From contig NZ_AMZN01000045.1 of the NCBI RefSeq assembly GCF_000331535.1, positions 17,165 through 81,164 of the forward strand: a DNA stretch of 64,000 bases. The letters are read 5' to 3'. The translations under genes were made by a program, and so were the position numbers. The stretch is from Fulvivirga imtechensis AK7 (GTDB lineage Bacteria; Bacteroidota; Bacteroidia; Cytophagales; Cyclobacteriaceae). The notes beneath the pieces were generated by a model. The model did no database searches. It worked only from the letters and a program-made list of their open reading frames with translations, and was not told the origin of the DNA. Positions 1-8,584 of the stretch are shown piece by piece (the first letter of the stretch is position 1; each line of letters starts with the position of its first letter).

Positions 1-504
1 GACTCCTCAGGGAACACTTTGTTTAACCTGGCGCTGATAGCAAAAGAAGATCGTGTGTACACCACAGAGGAGGGGTTGAAAATATCTCCTGATTTCATCA
101 TCGGAGCCCCGCCTGATCTGGATGTGCTCGTGGTGCCCAGCTCCAATGATCCGGACCAGCAGGTGAAGGATAGTGTGCTTATCAATTTCATCAGGGAACA
201 AAATAAGACCACTGATTATATCGCGAGCCATTGTGCCGGAGCTTTTATGCTGGGCGAGTCGGGTATAGCAGATGAGAAGGAAGTGGTGACGTATTGTTCA
301 GGCTCAGAAGCGCTGCAGGAGGCATATCCGAGCCTGATCGTAATGGACGACAGGGTAGTATCTGTGGTGCAGGATGGGAAATTCATTTCCTCAAACGGCA
401 ACCTGGTCAGCTATATCGCTTCTCTGGACTTACTAGAACAAATGACCAGCAAAGCACATCGCAAGTATGTAGAAGAGCAATTATTGATCAACAAATTAAA
501 ATAG
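1..504 (+). CDS. DJ-1/PfpI family protein, 5' end outside window
   Basis: The frame is open from base 1, so the true start lies upstream; the first possible in-window start is only a TTG at base 19. The visible part is the C-terminal 167 residues of a ThiJ/DJ-1/PfpI (class I glutamine amidotransferase-like) domain. The nucleophile elbow SHCAGAFMLG carries the expected Cys at about residue 78 of the fragment, followed by the Gly/Ala-rich helix. Family members include glyoxalase III-like enzymes, proteases/amidases and chaperones, so no substrate can be given. No C-terminal helix-turn-helix domain follows, which argues against an AraC/GlxA regulator. The stop is 7 bases before the cupin gene, so the two are probably co-transcribed. 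Confidence 0.85.
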   Translation, partial: DSSGNTLFNLALIAKEDRVYTTEEGLKISPDFIIGAPPDLDVLVVPSSNDPDQQVKDSVLINFIREQNKTTDYIASHCAGAFMLGESGIADEKEVVTYCSGSEALQEAYPSLIVMDDRVVSVVQDGKFISSNGNLVSYIASLDLLEQMTSKAHRKYVEEQLLINKLK

Positions 505-511
505 CAAAAAT

Positions 512-868
512 ATGAGTACTGATATCAACGATTATATTACCAAAAGCAATACCACAGCCTGGAAAGCCTTGGTAGAAGAAGATGTAGACACAAAAGGCAT
601 ATCTGTTAAAGTATTGAGGTATGACGAAAAGCAACAAAGGCCGCCCACCTTTATGCTAAGATTTGAGCCGGGAGCCTCCTACCCTTACCATAACCATCCC
701 GGAGGCGAAGAGCTGTTGGTATTAGAGGGTAGCTGCATACTGGAAGGTACTACCTTATATGCAGGTGATTACCTGTACACCCCGGCCGGATTTAAACACT
801 CAGTAAAGTCAGAAACAGGTTGTACGCTTCTGTTTATGGTGCCGGAGGAGGTGGAGATTATTTCATGA
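512..868 (+). CDS. ChrR-like cupin domain protein
   Basis: A 118-residue single-domain cupin. The first cupin motif is visible as H60 and H62 with E66/E67, and the second supplies H96 in PAGFKHSV, the usual set of metal ligands. The G-D-Y-L-Y-T-P-A-G turn between the motifs is typical of the ChrR/anti-sigma-type cupin family. No zinc-binding anti-sigma N-terminal domain is present, so this is a stand-alone cupin, possibly a small-molecule-binding or dioxygenase-like protein. The start ATG lies 7 bases after the DJ-1/PfpI stop, suggesting one operon and perhaps a joint role in detoxifying reactive metabolites (inference). Confidence 0.8.
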   Translation: MSTDINDYITKSNTTAWKALVEEDVDTKGISVKVLRYDEKQQRPPTFMLRFEPGASYPYHNHPGGEELLVLEGSCILEGTTLYAGDYLYTPAGFKHSVKSETGCTLLFMVPEEVEIIS

Positions 869-1187
869 CAAGAGTGGGGCAAAATATCCCTGATGAAATG
901 ATGGGATGACCGTTAAAAACAGAGGTGTGATATCAGCATCGTCATGAGGACCTTGTTGTATCTTCGGGCAGCGTTGGCCTGTTCGGGATCGAACACCGTT
1001 CCGAATGGTGATGCGGGGCCCGCGGCCCGGAGCGTTACAGGCTGAGGCTAAGCAATGAAAATAGCGCCCGGGTTCGTACTTTGCCTCTGGCTACAAAGAT
1101 TTGCCACCCTCTGGCCCTGTCTTTCTTCATAAGTAACGGATGGAGCTCTTATATGGTGTAAGTGCCAAGCACCAACAGCTCAAAGGT
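869..1187. other. Intergenic stretch without intact gene
   Basis: These 319 bases lie between two converging genes. No frame stays open long enough for a credible gene. The middle part (about 985-1045) is richer in G and C than its surroundings, and a 50-codon open stretch around 1006-1158 lacks a good start. It could be a decayed gene remnant, but no family is recognisable. No terminator hairpin was found. Confidence 0.3.
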
Positions 1188-2450
1188 TCAAAATTCAATG
1201 GAGTAATTTAGCTGTTCCTCGCCTCTTTTTACCACCACAGTAGTGGTATCACCTTCGTTGAACCTGGAAAGGGCCTTCATATAGCTCATCATGTCTTCAA
1301 CATTTTCACCGCCCAGTTTTACTACAACATCCCCTTTTTGCAAACCTGCTTTTGAGGCCGGCTTACCCTCGCTTACACCATCAATGCGCATGCCTTTTCC
1401 ATCATACAGGTAGTCCGGAATTACACCAAGCGTCACCTTAAATCTTGGTGTGTCCTGAGATTCGTCTTTTGTCTTAGTAAACTCCATTTTACTCGCACTA
1501 TCCAATGAAATGGTGATGCGGGTAATGTACTCTGCAATGTCTGTCATGCCCTCATAGTTGAGCTTGTCGACATCATCAGTCGGCTTATGATAGTCTTCAT
1601 GCTGACCTGTGAAAAAGTGCAGCACCGGTATATCCTGAAGGTAAAATGATGTATGGTCCGAGGGTCCCATGCCGGATGGCTTCATGATCAGAGAAAGGTT
1701 GTCAGTATTGTGAGCGCCAAGCAACTGCTCCCATACAGGGGAGGTGCCGGTGCCGTGCACTACAAGTGATCGCTCTTCATTTAACCGGCCCACCATATCC
1801 ATATTGATCATCGCCTTGATGTTCTTAAGTTCAATTGTAGGATTTTTCACAAAATAATTGGAGCCCCATAAGCCTTTTTCCTCGCCTGAAAAAGCTATGA
1901 ACATGATGTCCTGGTTCAGCTTCTTGCTTTTTAGCTTTTCAGCCAGCATAAGCAATACCGCCACTCCGCTGGCATTATCGTCTGCTCCATTGTGAATGAG
2001 GGTATCACCCCGATGCAGCGACCCGAAGCCACCATAGCCCAGGTGGTCGTAATGGGCGCCAATAACTATCACCTGATCACCGGGATTGTCGATCATACCT
2101 ACTACATTTAAGGCTTTTATGGTCAGTGAATCCCCATCTGCATTCATTTCAGGCTTTTCATGCGGATTCATCGATGGGGTAACATCAAAGGCCTGAAGAT
2201 ATCCATTTGTGCCCCCGGGGGTTAAATGACTGGCTTCGAACTGCTGCGCTATGTATCGAGCTGCCTCCTCTGCGCCACGGGACCCTGTTTCTCTGCCTTC
2301 AAGCTCATCACTAGCCAGGAAGATAGTATGTTTTTTTAAGCCGCTGGTTAAATCCTGCCTGCTCAATTCGTTAGGTTGGCAAGCGCAGAAAATCAATAAC
2401 GCCAAAAAGAAGGTGAAAAATGTGGATAGTTGAATATCAGATTGTTTCAT
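1188..2450 (-). CDS. M28 family zinc aminopeptidase with C-terminal PDZ domain, lipoprotein
   Basis: A 420-residue secreted metallopeptidase. The N-terminus has a hydrophobic segment ending in FCAC (likely lipidated C24), so it is probably membrane-anchored. The M28 co-catalytic zinc site is complete: H133 in HYDHLG, bridging D158 in GADDNASG, the E190-E191 pair in GEEKGLWGS, D218 in NMDMVGR and H288 in HEDYHKPTDD. Residues about 335-415 form a PDZ domain (GVSEGKPASKAGLQKGDVVVKLGG). A PDZ domain after M28 is common in Bacteroidota. The likely role is removal of N-terminal residues from extracellular peptides. It is divergently placed to the TolB-like lipoprotein gene, with a 14 bp palindrome between them. 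Confidence 0.92.
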   Translation of the reverse strand: MKQSDIQLSTFFTFFLALLIFCACQPNELSRQDLTSGLKKHTIFLASDELEGRETGSRGAEEAARYIAQQFEASHLTPGGTNGYLQAFDVTPSMNPHEKPEMNADGDSLTIKALNVVGMIDNPGDQVIVIGAHYDHLGYGGFGSLHRGDTLIHNGADDNASGVAVLLMLAEKLKSKKLNQDIMFIAFSGEEKGLWGSNYFVKNPTIELKNIKAMINMDMVGRLNEERSLVVHGTGTSPVWEQLLGAHNTDNLSLIMKPSGMGPSDHTSFYLQDIPVLHFFTGQHEDYHKPTDDVDKLNYEGMTDIAEYITRITISLDSASKMEFTKTKDESQDTPRFKVTLGVIPDYLYDGKGMRIDGVSEGKPASKAGLQKGDVVVKLGGENVEDMMSYMKALSRFNEGDTTTVVVKRGEEQLNYSIEF

Positions 2451-2467
2451 GAAGATCTAGCCATTAT

Positions 2468-2481
2468 ATTCGGAACCGAAT
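2468..2481. promoter_or_regulatory. Short palindrome between divergent genes
   Basis: ATTCGG-AA-CCGAAT is a perfect 6+6 bp inverted repeat in the 52 bp gap between the divergent M28 peptidase and TolB-like genes. Its position fits an operator shared by both promoters, but no consensus for it is known to me and no clear -7 box was found beside it. Confidence 0.3.
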
Positions 2482-2502
2482 TTAAACAATACAGGTTAAT
2501 CG

Positions 2503-3612
2503 ATGAAGACTTATCATTTTTTTCTAGTGATTTTACTTGCCGGATGTGGTAAAGCTACTGAGAGAACAGTTGAATCTACAACTCAGGAGCAGGAAGAGGT
2601 AATTGCCGGGGACTCGTTGCTTTATCCTGGTGAAAAGCATTTAAAAAATATCAGACAATTGACCTTTGGAGGAGACAATGCCGAAGCCTACTGGAGTTTT
2701 GATAACACGATGCTGGTTTTTCAATCAACTAACGAGAAGTGGGAGGTGGAGTGCGATCAGATATTTTATACTCATCCTTTTGGAGAAGGCATGAAAGAGA
2801 GCAGGCCTCCAATGATCAGTACCGGAAAGGGAAGGACTACCTGTGCCTATTTTATGCCGGGTGATACAAGTGTGGTGTATGCCTCTACGCATTTGGGAGA
2901 TGAAGCCTGTCCCTCAAGGCCTGAGCGCAGATCAGACGGTAAATACGTATGGCCAATTTATGATGATTTTGACATCTTCGTTACAGACCTTAAAGGAAAT
3001 ATTTTACAGCAACTAACCAATGAGCCGGGGTATGATGCTGAAGCTACGGTTTCTCCAAGAGGTGACAAAATCGTGTTTACATCACTACGTTCAGGTGATC
3101 TTGAGCTCTATACCATGAACATAGATGGCTCAGATGTGAGGCAGGTAACAAATGCGCTGGGTTACGATGGAGGGGCATTTTTCTCACCTGACGGTACAAA
3201 GTTGATCTTTAGAGCCTCACGGCCAAAAACGGAAGAGGAGATCAGGGTATACAAAGAGTTGCTGGCTGAGGGATTGGTAATGCCGACCCAAATGGAGCTG
3301 TATGTATGCAATGTGGACGGTAGCGACCTGAAACAGATAACTAACCTTGGCAAAGCCAACTGGTGCCCGTTTTTCCACCCTTCAGGAGAGAAGGTGATCT
3401 TTGCTTCCAATCACGAGACGGAGAGGGGATTTCCATTTAACCTGTATATGATCAACCTTGATGGCACTGGGCTGGAACAGATCACTCATGATGATACTTT
3501 TGATGCTTTTCCTATGTTCTCTCCCGATGGTAAGTATCTGGTGTTCAGCTCTAACAGAAACAATCAAGGTACACGCGATACGAACTTATTTGTAGCTGAA
3601 TGGGTGGAGTAG
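2503..3612 (+). CDS. TolB-like WD40/PD40 beta-propeller lipoprotein
   Basis: A 369-residue protein with a lipoprotein signal (LLAGC, lipidated C15). The body is a beta-propeller of PD40-type repeats. Clear repeat cores are SPRGDKIVFTS (about residue 184), SPDGTKLIFRA (about 227), HPSGEKVIFAS (about 291) and SPDGKYLVFSS (about 341); the first blade is more divergent. Proteins of this kind resemble TolB and the N-terminal propeller of DPP-type peptidases, but no peptidase domain follows. A binding or scaffolding role at the envelope is likely; the ligand is unknown. It is divergent from the M28 peptidase gene and may act with it (inference). Confidence 0.85.
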   Translation: MKTYHFFLVILLAGCGKATERTVESTTQEQEEVIAGDSLLYPGEKHLKNIRQLTFGGDNAEAYWSFDNTMLVFQSTNEKWEVECDQIFYTHPFGEGMKESRPPMISTGKGRTTCAYFMPGDTSVVYASTHLGDEACPSRPERRSDGKYVWPIYDDFDIFVTDLKGNILQQLTNEPGYDAEATVSPRGDKIVFTSLRSGDLELYTMNIDGSDVRQVTNALGYDGGAFFSPDGTKLIFRASRPKTEEEIRVYKELLAEGLVMPTQMELYVCNVDGSDLKQITNLGKANWCPFFHPSGEKVIFASNHETERGFPFNLYMINLDGTGLEQITHDDTFDAFPMFSPDGKYLVFSSNRNNQGTRDTNLFVAEWVE

Positions 3613-3937
3613 GGGAGACAGAAGTCCGAAGTCCGAAGACGGAAGTCCGAAGTCGGAAGCCTGCTTTACTAAGCCTGGAAGGACTAGTAAAGCTTTCCTC
3701 GCAATGAAGGTCGGAAGTCGGAAAGGCGGAAGACGGAAGACCGAGGTAGTAATCGGTAACCAGTGGTCGGTTGTGATGCGAATTTCATCGGATGAGTGTC
3801 TGTGCCAAACAAGTCTCATCCGATGAATAAGCATTGTGTAGTATAAGAAATTCGAAGTCCAAAGGGCTACCTTTCATTCTCATCCCCACATCCCCTCATC
3901 CCTCATCCCTTAGTGCTCATCGCTCCGCCCTCAGCTA
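3613..3937. repeat. Intergenic region with heptamer tandem repeats
   Basis: The region holds no gene. Bases 3621-3659 are tandem 7-mers of the GAAGTCC type, and 3706-3743 continue with GGAAGTCG/GGAAGACG variants. Between them, 3663-3710 looks like part of a TCGCAATGA-type dispersed repeat. Bases 3879-3911 form a second array with the unit CTCATCC. All share a period of 7 bp although the units differ. A hairpin at 3784-3827 is listed separately. Confidence 0.75.
3784..3827. terminator. Perfect 13 bp inverted repeat
   Basis: TTCATCGGATGAG (3784-3796) and CTCATCCGATGAA (3815-3827) are perfect reverse complements with an 18-base loop. The hairpin lies between the converging TolB-like gene and the hypothetical gene at 3938, where a bidirectional terminator would be expected. 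There is no U-run beside it, so the terminator role is uncertain; it could instead be a small dispersed palindrome. Confidence 0.4.
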
Positions 3938-4327
3938 CTATTCCTCTGCTTCCTGAAATCTCATCTTCACAAAATCTATATCGAAAAGATCTTCGAGCAG
4001 GTTCTCATGTTCGGTGGAACTGATCACTTTCAAGTGTTGCTCAGCACGGTCAGCAGGGCCACGGACCATCAGCCGTTTGATCTTTTCAGTTTCTTCTTCT
4101 TTTACATAGTAAAGAGAAACATAATCGGATGCTCCCAGTGTAATTTCATCGATGATGGAATTAACACTTTCTTCCACATCCGGCAGGTCCCTGGCTGCAA
4201 TAGCCAGGTATGGGATGTCATGCCTTACTTCCTTCTTATGGTCGTGATATTCCTGCATGACGGTATCTTCAAAATACATAGTCTCTTTAGGATCGGCTAT
4301 TTTATATACTAAAATGTAATTTTTCAT
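3938..4327 (-). CDS. Conserved-looking hypothetical protein, 129 aa
   Basis: A 129-residue soluble, strongly charged protein (many Glu, Asp and Lys) without signal peptide or membrane segment. I recognise no family. The alternation of short hydrophobic strands (NYILVYKI, IPYLAIAA, DYVSLYYV) with acidic helices suggests a small alpha/beta fold. It starts with ATG and the coding character is convincing because no other long frame competes and its C-terminus is well formed. It stands alone: the aconitase gene upstream is separated by 316 bases including a strong hairpin. Confidence 0.6.
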   Translation of the reverse strand: MKNYILVYKIADPKETMYFEDTVMQEYHDHKKEVRHDIPYLAIAARDLPDVEESVNSIIDEITLGASDYVSLYYVKEEETEKIKRLMVRGPADRAEQHLKVISSTEHENLLEDLFDIDFVKMRFQEAEE

Positions 4328-4643
4328 ATTTCCGGTGGTTAGTTTCCTATCAAACTAACAGTGTGCTGGTGGGCATTGTTTATCGTTTGCGCTTTCTTTT
4401 CTGCAAGATAACCCGCACCCTTCAGGAATGTGATTATTTCAGGAATAGGACCGGCCAAATTGCTTACTTATATTGTGTGTGTAAATAAAAAAGGGCCGTC
4501 TTAAAAGTCTCCTTCTGACGTCATCCTGAACTTGATTCAGGATCCCCTGATTAGTTTCTGCTCATTTCCAGGGGATTCCAAAGCAAGTTTGGAATGACGA
4601 CTGACTTTTAAGACGGCCCTTTTTTAAAATTTCAGAAAAGATA
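4328..4643. other. Intergenic region holding composite terminator
   Basis: The 316 bases between the aconitase stop and the next start on the same strand hold no gene. The right half is occupied by a long inverted repeat (4487-4625) with a REP-like insert. The left part (4328-4480) holds nothing recognisable. Confidence 0.6.
4487..4625 (-). terminator. Long terminator-like hairpin enclosing a GTCAT repeat unit
   Basis: The arms 4487-4509 and 4603-4625 are perfect 23-base inverted repeats that begin with six A and end with six T around GGGCCGTC/GACGGCCC, so read from the minus strand they form a terminator with a U-tract just 18 bases after the aconitase stop. Enclosed between the arms is a separate palindromic unit bounded by CGTCAT (4519) and ATGACG (ends 4599), with inner pairs CCCCTG/CAGGGG and a TCCTGAA-type arm. 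This is the same kind of GTCAT-bounded repeat seen elsewhere in the window. Confidence 0.75.
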
Positions 4644-6920
4644 TTAAGCGTGTTGCTGCTTTTCTCTTTCCTTGATCAGGTTAAGCGCAGAACCTGCTTT
4701 GAACCAGTTAATTTGCTGTTCATTGTAGGTGTGATTAACCTTAATGGTATCTTGAGAGCCATCAGCATGCTTCAGTACTAATGTCAGCGGTTTTTCAGGA
4801 GCAAACTGATCCAGGTCAATGATGTCAATCGTATCATCCTCCAGTATTTTATCATAGTCACTCTCATTCGCAAACGTTAACCCAAGCATACCTTGCTTCT
4901 TCAGGTTTGTTTCATGGATCCTGGCAAATGACTTCACCAGTATCGCCCTTACGCCCAAATGTCTTGGCTGCATGGCTGCATGCTCTCTCGATGACCCCTC
5001 TCCATAGTTGTGGTCGCCCACTACGATGGTAGGAACCCCTGCCGCTTTATAAGCTCTCTGTACAGCAGGAACGGCACCATATTCTCCTGTAAGCTGGTTC
5101 TTCACAGAATCAGTCTGCTCGTTGAAGAAGTTTACAGCTCCGGTCAGGGTGTTGTCTGAAATATTATCGAGGTGGCCACGGAATCTCAACCATGGGCCTG
5201 CCATTGATATGTGGTCAGTGGTACACTTGCCTTTTGCCTTGATCAGAAGCTTCATACCAGTGATATTTTGTCCATCCCAAGGCTTAAATGGATCAAGCAA
5301 TTGCAGTCGTTTGGAATCAGGAGCTACTTTTACTTCTACGTGACTTCCATCTTCTGCAGGGGCTTTATAGCCGCTGTCTTCCACAGCAAAACCCTTAGGA
5401 GGAAACTGTATGCCTTGTGGTTCATCCAATTTCACCTGCTCACCGTTTTCATTGGTAAGCGTATCAGTCATAGGGTTGAAAGTCAGATCACCTGCAATGG
5501 CAAAAGCCGTTACGATTTCAGGTGAAGCTACAAAAGCATGGGTATTGGGGTTACCGTCATTTCTTTTGGCAAAGTTCCTGTTGAAAGAAGTGATGATAGA
5601 ATTCTTTCTTTTCGGATCGTTGGTATGTCTTGCCCACTGCCCGATGCAGGGCCCGCAAGCATTGGCCAGCACCACACCGCCCATTTTATCGAACGTAGCC
5701 AGGTAGCCATCTCTGTCAACAGTATAACGTACCATTTCCGAACCCGGGGTGATCGTAAATTCAGCCTTCGCTTTCAGGTTTTTATCAATGGCCTGCTGAG
5801 CAACCGATGCTGATCTGGTAATATCTTCATATGACGAGTTCGTACAAGAGCCGATCAATCCTACTTCCAGGGTTACAGGCCAGTCGTTTTTCTTCACCTC
5901 TTCGGCAAATTTTGACAGGGGAGTAGCTCTGTCAGGAGTGAAAGGGCCATTGATGTGAGGCTCCAACTCTGAAAGATTGATCTCAATTACCTGATCAAAA
6001 TACTTTTCGGGGTTAGCGTATACTTCATCATCGCCAGTTAGGTGTTCACTAACCGCATTGGCCATATCAGCTACATCCTCTCTGCCCGTTCCGCGCAGGT
6101 ATTCTTCCATTTTTTCGTCATAACCGAAAGTGGAAGTCGTAGCGCCAATCTCAGCGCCCATATTACATATGGTGCCTTTTCCTGTACATGACAAAGATTT
6201 AGCGCCTTCACCAAAATATTCTACTATAGCTCCGGTACCACCTTTTACGGTAAGTATACCGGCCACTTTCAAGATCACATCTTTCGCAGAAGCCCATCCG
6301 TTGAGCTCACCGGTAAGTTTAACTCCGATCAGCTTTGGAAATTTCAACTCCCACGGCATGCCTGCCATTACGTCTACTGCATCGGCACCACCAACACCTA
6401 CGGCTACCATTCCTAATCCACCGGCATTTACAGTGTGGGAATCGGTACCGATCATCATCCCCCCGGGGAAGGCATAATTTTCCAGTACTACCTGGTGAAT
6501 AATACCTGCACCTGGTTTCCAGAATCCGATACCGTACTTATTTGATACTGACTCCAGGAAGTTAAATACCTCGCCACTGGCGCTGATAGAATTCTTCAGG
6601 TCTTCCTGAGCGCCATCTTTGGCTAATATCAGGTGGTCGCAGTGAACGGTTGAAGGCACTGCAGCCCTTTTCTTTCCAGCCTGCATAAACTGTAAAAGCG
6701 CCATTTGGGCAGTGGCATCCTGCATGGCCACGCGATCCGGGGCAAAATTCACATATGATTTGGCTCTCACGAAGTTCTCCAAAGTTTGCTCTTCATGAAG
6801 GTGGGAATACAATATTTTTTCAGCAAGGGTAAGTGGCTGGTTCACCACCTTTCTGGCAGCTTCAATTCTCTCTCCCATCTGGGAGTATACTGCCTTGATC
6901 ATGTCAATATCAAATGCCAT
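4644..6920 (-). CDS. acn: Aconitate hydratase
   Basis: A 758-residue aconitase converting citrate to isocitrate in the TCA cycle, cytoplasmic. The length and motifs match the mitochondrial-type aconitases usual in Bacteroidota. The [4Fe-4S] ligands are C359 (GSCTNS), C422 and C425 (ACGPCIGQW). Substrate-binding H-C-D-H is at 93-96 and the GTDSHT motif at 158-163. The C-terminal swivel domain carries [11 protein letters not shown] near residue 640. The protein appears complete. A -7 box lies 32 bases upstream of the start, and a strong terminator follows the stop, so the gene is probably transcribed alone. Confidence 0.97.
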   Translation of the reverse strand: MAFDIDMIKAVYSQMGERIEAARKVVNQPLTLAEKILYSHLHEEQTLENFVRAKSYVNFAPDRVAMQDATAQMALLQFMQAGKKRAAVPSTVHCDHLILAKDGAQEDLKNSISASGEVFNFLESVSNKYGIGFWKPGAGIIHQVVLENYAFPGGMMIGTDSHTVNAGGLGMVAVGVGGADAVDVMAGMPWELKFPKLIGVKLTGELNGWASAKDVILKVAGILTVKGGTGAIVEYFGEGAKSLSCTGKGTICNMGAEIGATTSTFGYDEKMEEYLRGTGREDVADMANAVSEHLTGDDEVYANPEKYFDQVIEINLSELEPHINGPFTPDRATPLSKFAEEVKKNDWPVTLEVGLIGSCTNSSYEDITRSASVAQQAIDKNLKAKAEFTITPGSEMVRYTVDRDGYLATFDKMGGVVLANACGPCIGQWARHTNDPKRKNSIITSFNRNFAKRNDGNPNTHAFVASPEIVTAFAIAGDLTFNPMTDTLTNENGEQVKLDEPQGIQFPPKGFAVEDSGYKAPAEDGSHVEVKVAPDSKRLQLLDPFKPWDGQNITGMKLLIKAKGKCTTDHISMAGPWLRFRGHLDNISDNTLTGAVNFFNEQTDSVKNQLTGEYGAVPAVQRAYKAAGVPTIVVGDHNYGEGSSREHAAMQPRHLGVRAILVKSFARIHETNLKKQGMLGLTFANESDYDKILEDDTIDIIDLDQFAPEKPLTLVLKHADGSQDTIKVNHTYNEQQINWFKAGSALNLIKEREKQQHA

Positions 6921-6951
6921 ATTCGCGTATTTAAGGGTTTGAAATGAGTTG

Positions 6952-6959
6952 CAAAAATA
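6952..6959 (-). promoter_or_regulatory. Candidate -7 box of aconitase promoter
   Basis: On the minus strand the sequence is TATTTTTG, matching the Bacteroidota TAnnTTTG -7 element. A CTG triplet 18 bases upstream could serve as a weak -33 element. The predicted leader is about 25 bases. The assignment rests on sequence match and position only. Confidence 0.5.
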
Positions 6960-7042
6960 CGAATTAAATTCTTTTTTCAGATTGGTAAGCAGGGTAGTTG
7001 CTAATTTATATCCTCTTTAAATAGCATCCTAAATAATACCAA

Positions 7043-7397
7043 TAATTAGTGATTGTAAGAAAAACTTAAAACTTATCCTCATTGCGAGGCAACCAACAAC
7101 TTCAGTTGATTTTGTGGATAATGACATTATACCACCATTAACTACAGAGGAAGCAGAGTAGGAACAGAAGTCATAAACCACACTGCCGGTAGCGAGGGGA
7201 TTCACTGCGTTACGTCCGGGATGACGGAAGTGGGGAATTGAATAATTATCTGACTATCAGCATGTAATGAAAAATTGTCATTGGTAACGAAGTGCGGCAA
7301 TCTCCTCTTCTTTGGTGTCCATTAAGAGGGGATCGCTTCGATTCCTCCCCGTGGCAAGCCCGATAACAACAAGCGTTTTCTTACAATCACTAATTAG
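7043..7397. mobile_element. 354 bp MITE-like element with perfect 21 bp terminal inverted repeats
   Basis: Bases 7043-7063 and 7376-7396 are perfect 21-base inverted repeats containing TGATTGTAAGAAAA. A direct TAATTAG is found at both ends (7043-7049 and 7391-7397), compatible with a 7 bp target duplication. The ends resemble those of the shorter elements found elsewhere in the window (TGTNTNTAAGAAAAC). Inside are a GTCAT-type repeat (about 7076-7224) and a palindromic CGAAGTGCGGCAATC ... GATCGCTTCG unit (about 7289-7341). No transposase frame is present, so it is non-autonomous. Confidence 0.75.
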
Positions 7398-7537
7398 CGG
7401 TTTTTGGCAATGGCATTTCCACTGCGGGGGTGATGTGCATTTAACAAAGTTGTTGGAAGCGATAGCAAAAAGCCTTGATATTTTATGGGAAAAAGTTATT
7501 ACTTTAACTGCCTGTTCATTATTGAAGAAAAACTCAT

Positions 7538-8584
7538 TTGATTCAAAAATGCATAAAATATCACGGGCTTTTTTGGGTAGCCCTATTTCTGCTCGCTATT
7601 GCTTACAAAGCAATTAGTTACGAGGGTGTAGAAAACATCATCTACTTTCCCGGAGCACATATCTTTACATTGGCCTTATTGTCTCACGGGTTGATTTATT
7701 TGTTCTCTCATTTGATCAAAGGAAAACATCTGATAATTAAACACCTGGTAGCAGCCATTATATTTGGCTTCTTATATCATTGGATATCTGGTTTCGTTGT
7801 TTTAATGGGAGAGCGTTTGTTTGCTCTTCCGGAGCATTACACGCTACATACTCTTTTTGTATATTTTAAAGACTATTGGTTTATAGCATTTGAAGGCATT
7901 TGCTGGTATGGCGGTATTTTTATAACACTCTCCCTTATTTACTATAAAGGACTCTACGAGATAAAAATGAAGGAGCTGGTGGATGCTTACACCATGTTGA
8001 AATCATCTTCTTTAGAAGTGCTGTCTGCCCAATTACAACCACATTTCTTGTTCAACGCAATGAATAATATCAGTATGTTGATCCGAAAAAATGAGAAAGG
8101 TAGGGCAACGGAAATGATCGCTTCTTTGAGTCATCTGCTAAGGAGGTCGATGTCTGCAGGTGAGCAACCGAAGATAACACTTGCAGACGAGCTCTCTTTT
8201 TTAAAGGAGTATATTTCACTGGAAAAATTACGTTACACGGATGTGGGGGTGAAAATTCAGCTTGATGATGCCACAAGAAACGCGAAAATTCCTCAGATGA
8301 TACTACAACCTTTGGTAGAAAATGCATTTAAACATCTGATACCTGATGAAGGCAACACTTTGCTTATTACTATTGATATTTGCAGGAAGGAAAATTTGCT
8401 TGAAATTGAGGTCTGTAACCCTGGTGTTTTTGATGCTCCGTACGATATTGCCTGTAAAAAGGGTATTGGCCTTTATAACACCATTCACCGGTTAAGACAA
8501 ATGTATGGGACGAGATATAGCTTTAAAATAATAGAAGAGAGGGATGGGGTGAGAATGGTGATTAATATACCATATGAAGAATAA
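7538..8584 (+). CDS. LytS-type sensor histidine kinase
   Basis: A 348-residue membrane histidine kinase of the LytS/YehU class. Four to five hydrophobic segments occupy residues about 10-140. The His-kinase domain has the phospho-acceptor H169 in LQPHFLFN, and the ATPase part has LQPLVENAFKHL near 256-267. The frame is closed by a TGA at 7523, and the only starts after it are non-ATG: TTG at 7538, preceded by a GAAGAAAAA purine stretch, is chosen. The C-terminus overlaps the LytTR regulator by 11 bases, so kinase and regulator are one transcription unit. The stimulus is unknown. Confidence 0.9.
   Translation: MIQKCIKYHGLFWVALFLLAIAYKAISYEGVENIIYFPGAHIFTLALLSHGLIYLFSHLIKGKHLIIKHLVAAIIFGFLYHWISGFVVLMGERLFALPEHYTLHTLFVYFKDYWFIAFEGICWYGGIFITLSLIYYKGLYEIKMKELVDAYTMLKSSSLEVLSAQLQPHFLFNAMNNISMLIRKNEKGRATEMIASLSHLLRRSMSAGEQPKITLADELSFLKEYISLEKLRYTDVGVKIQLDDATRNAKIPQMILQPLVENAFKHLIPDEGNTLLITIDICRKENLLEIEVCNPGVFDAPYDIACKKGIGLYNTIHRLRQMYGTRYSFKIIEERDGVRMVINIPYEE

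Larger units (their letters stand above)
6921..7537. other. 617-base intergenic region
   Basis: The region between the divergent aconitase and LytS genes holds the aconitase promoter, the 7043-7397 element and a 140-base stretch (7398-7537) leading to the sensor kinase. A 101-codon open frame across 7312-7617 overlaps both the repeat and the kinase gene and shows no coding character. Confidence 0.6.

Noticed and set aside
3586..3834. Minus-strand open frame across the heptamer repeats
   Set aside because: Its reading is dictated by the 7-bp repeats and the inverted repeat, with no protein family resemblance.
7312..7617. 101-codon open frame upstream of the LytS gene
   Set aside because: It crosses the end of the mobile element and the beginning of the kinase in another frame, with no coding character.
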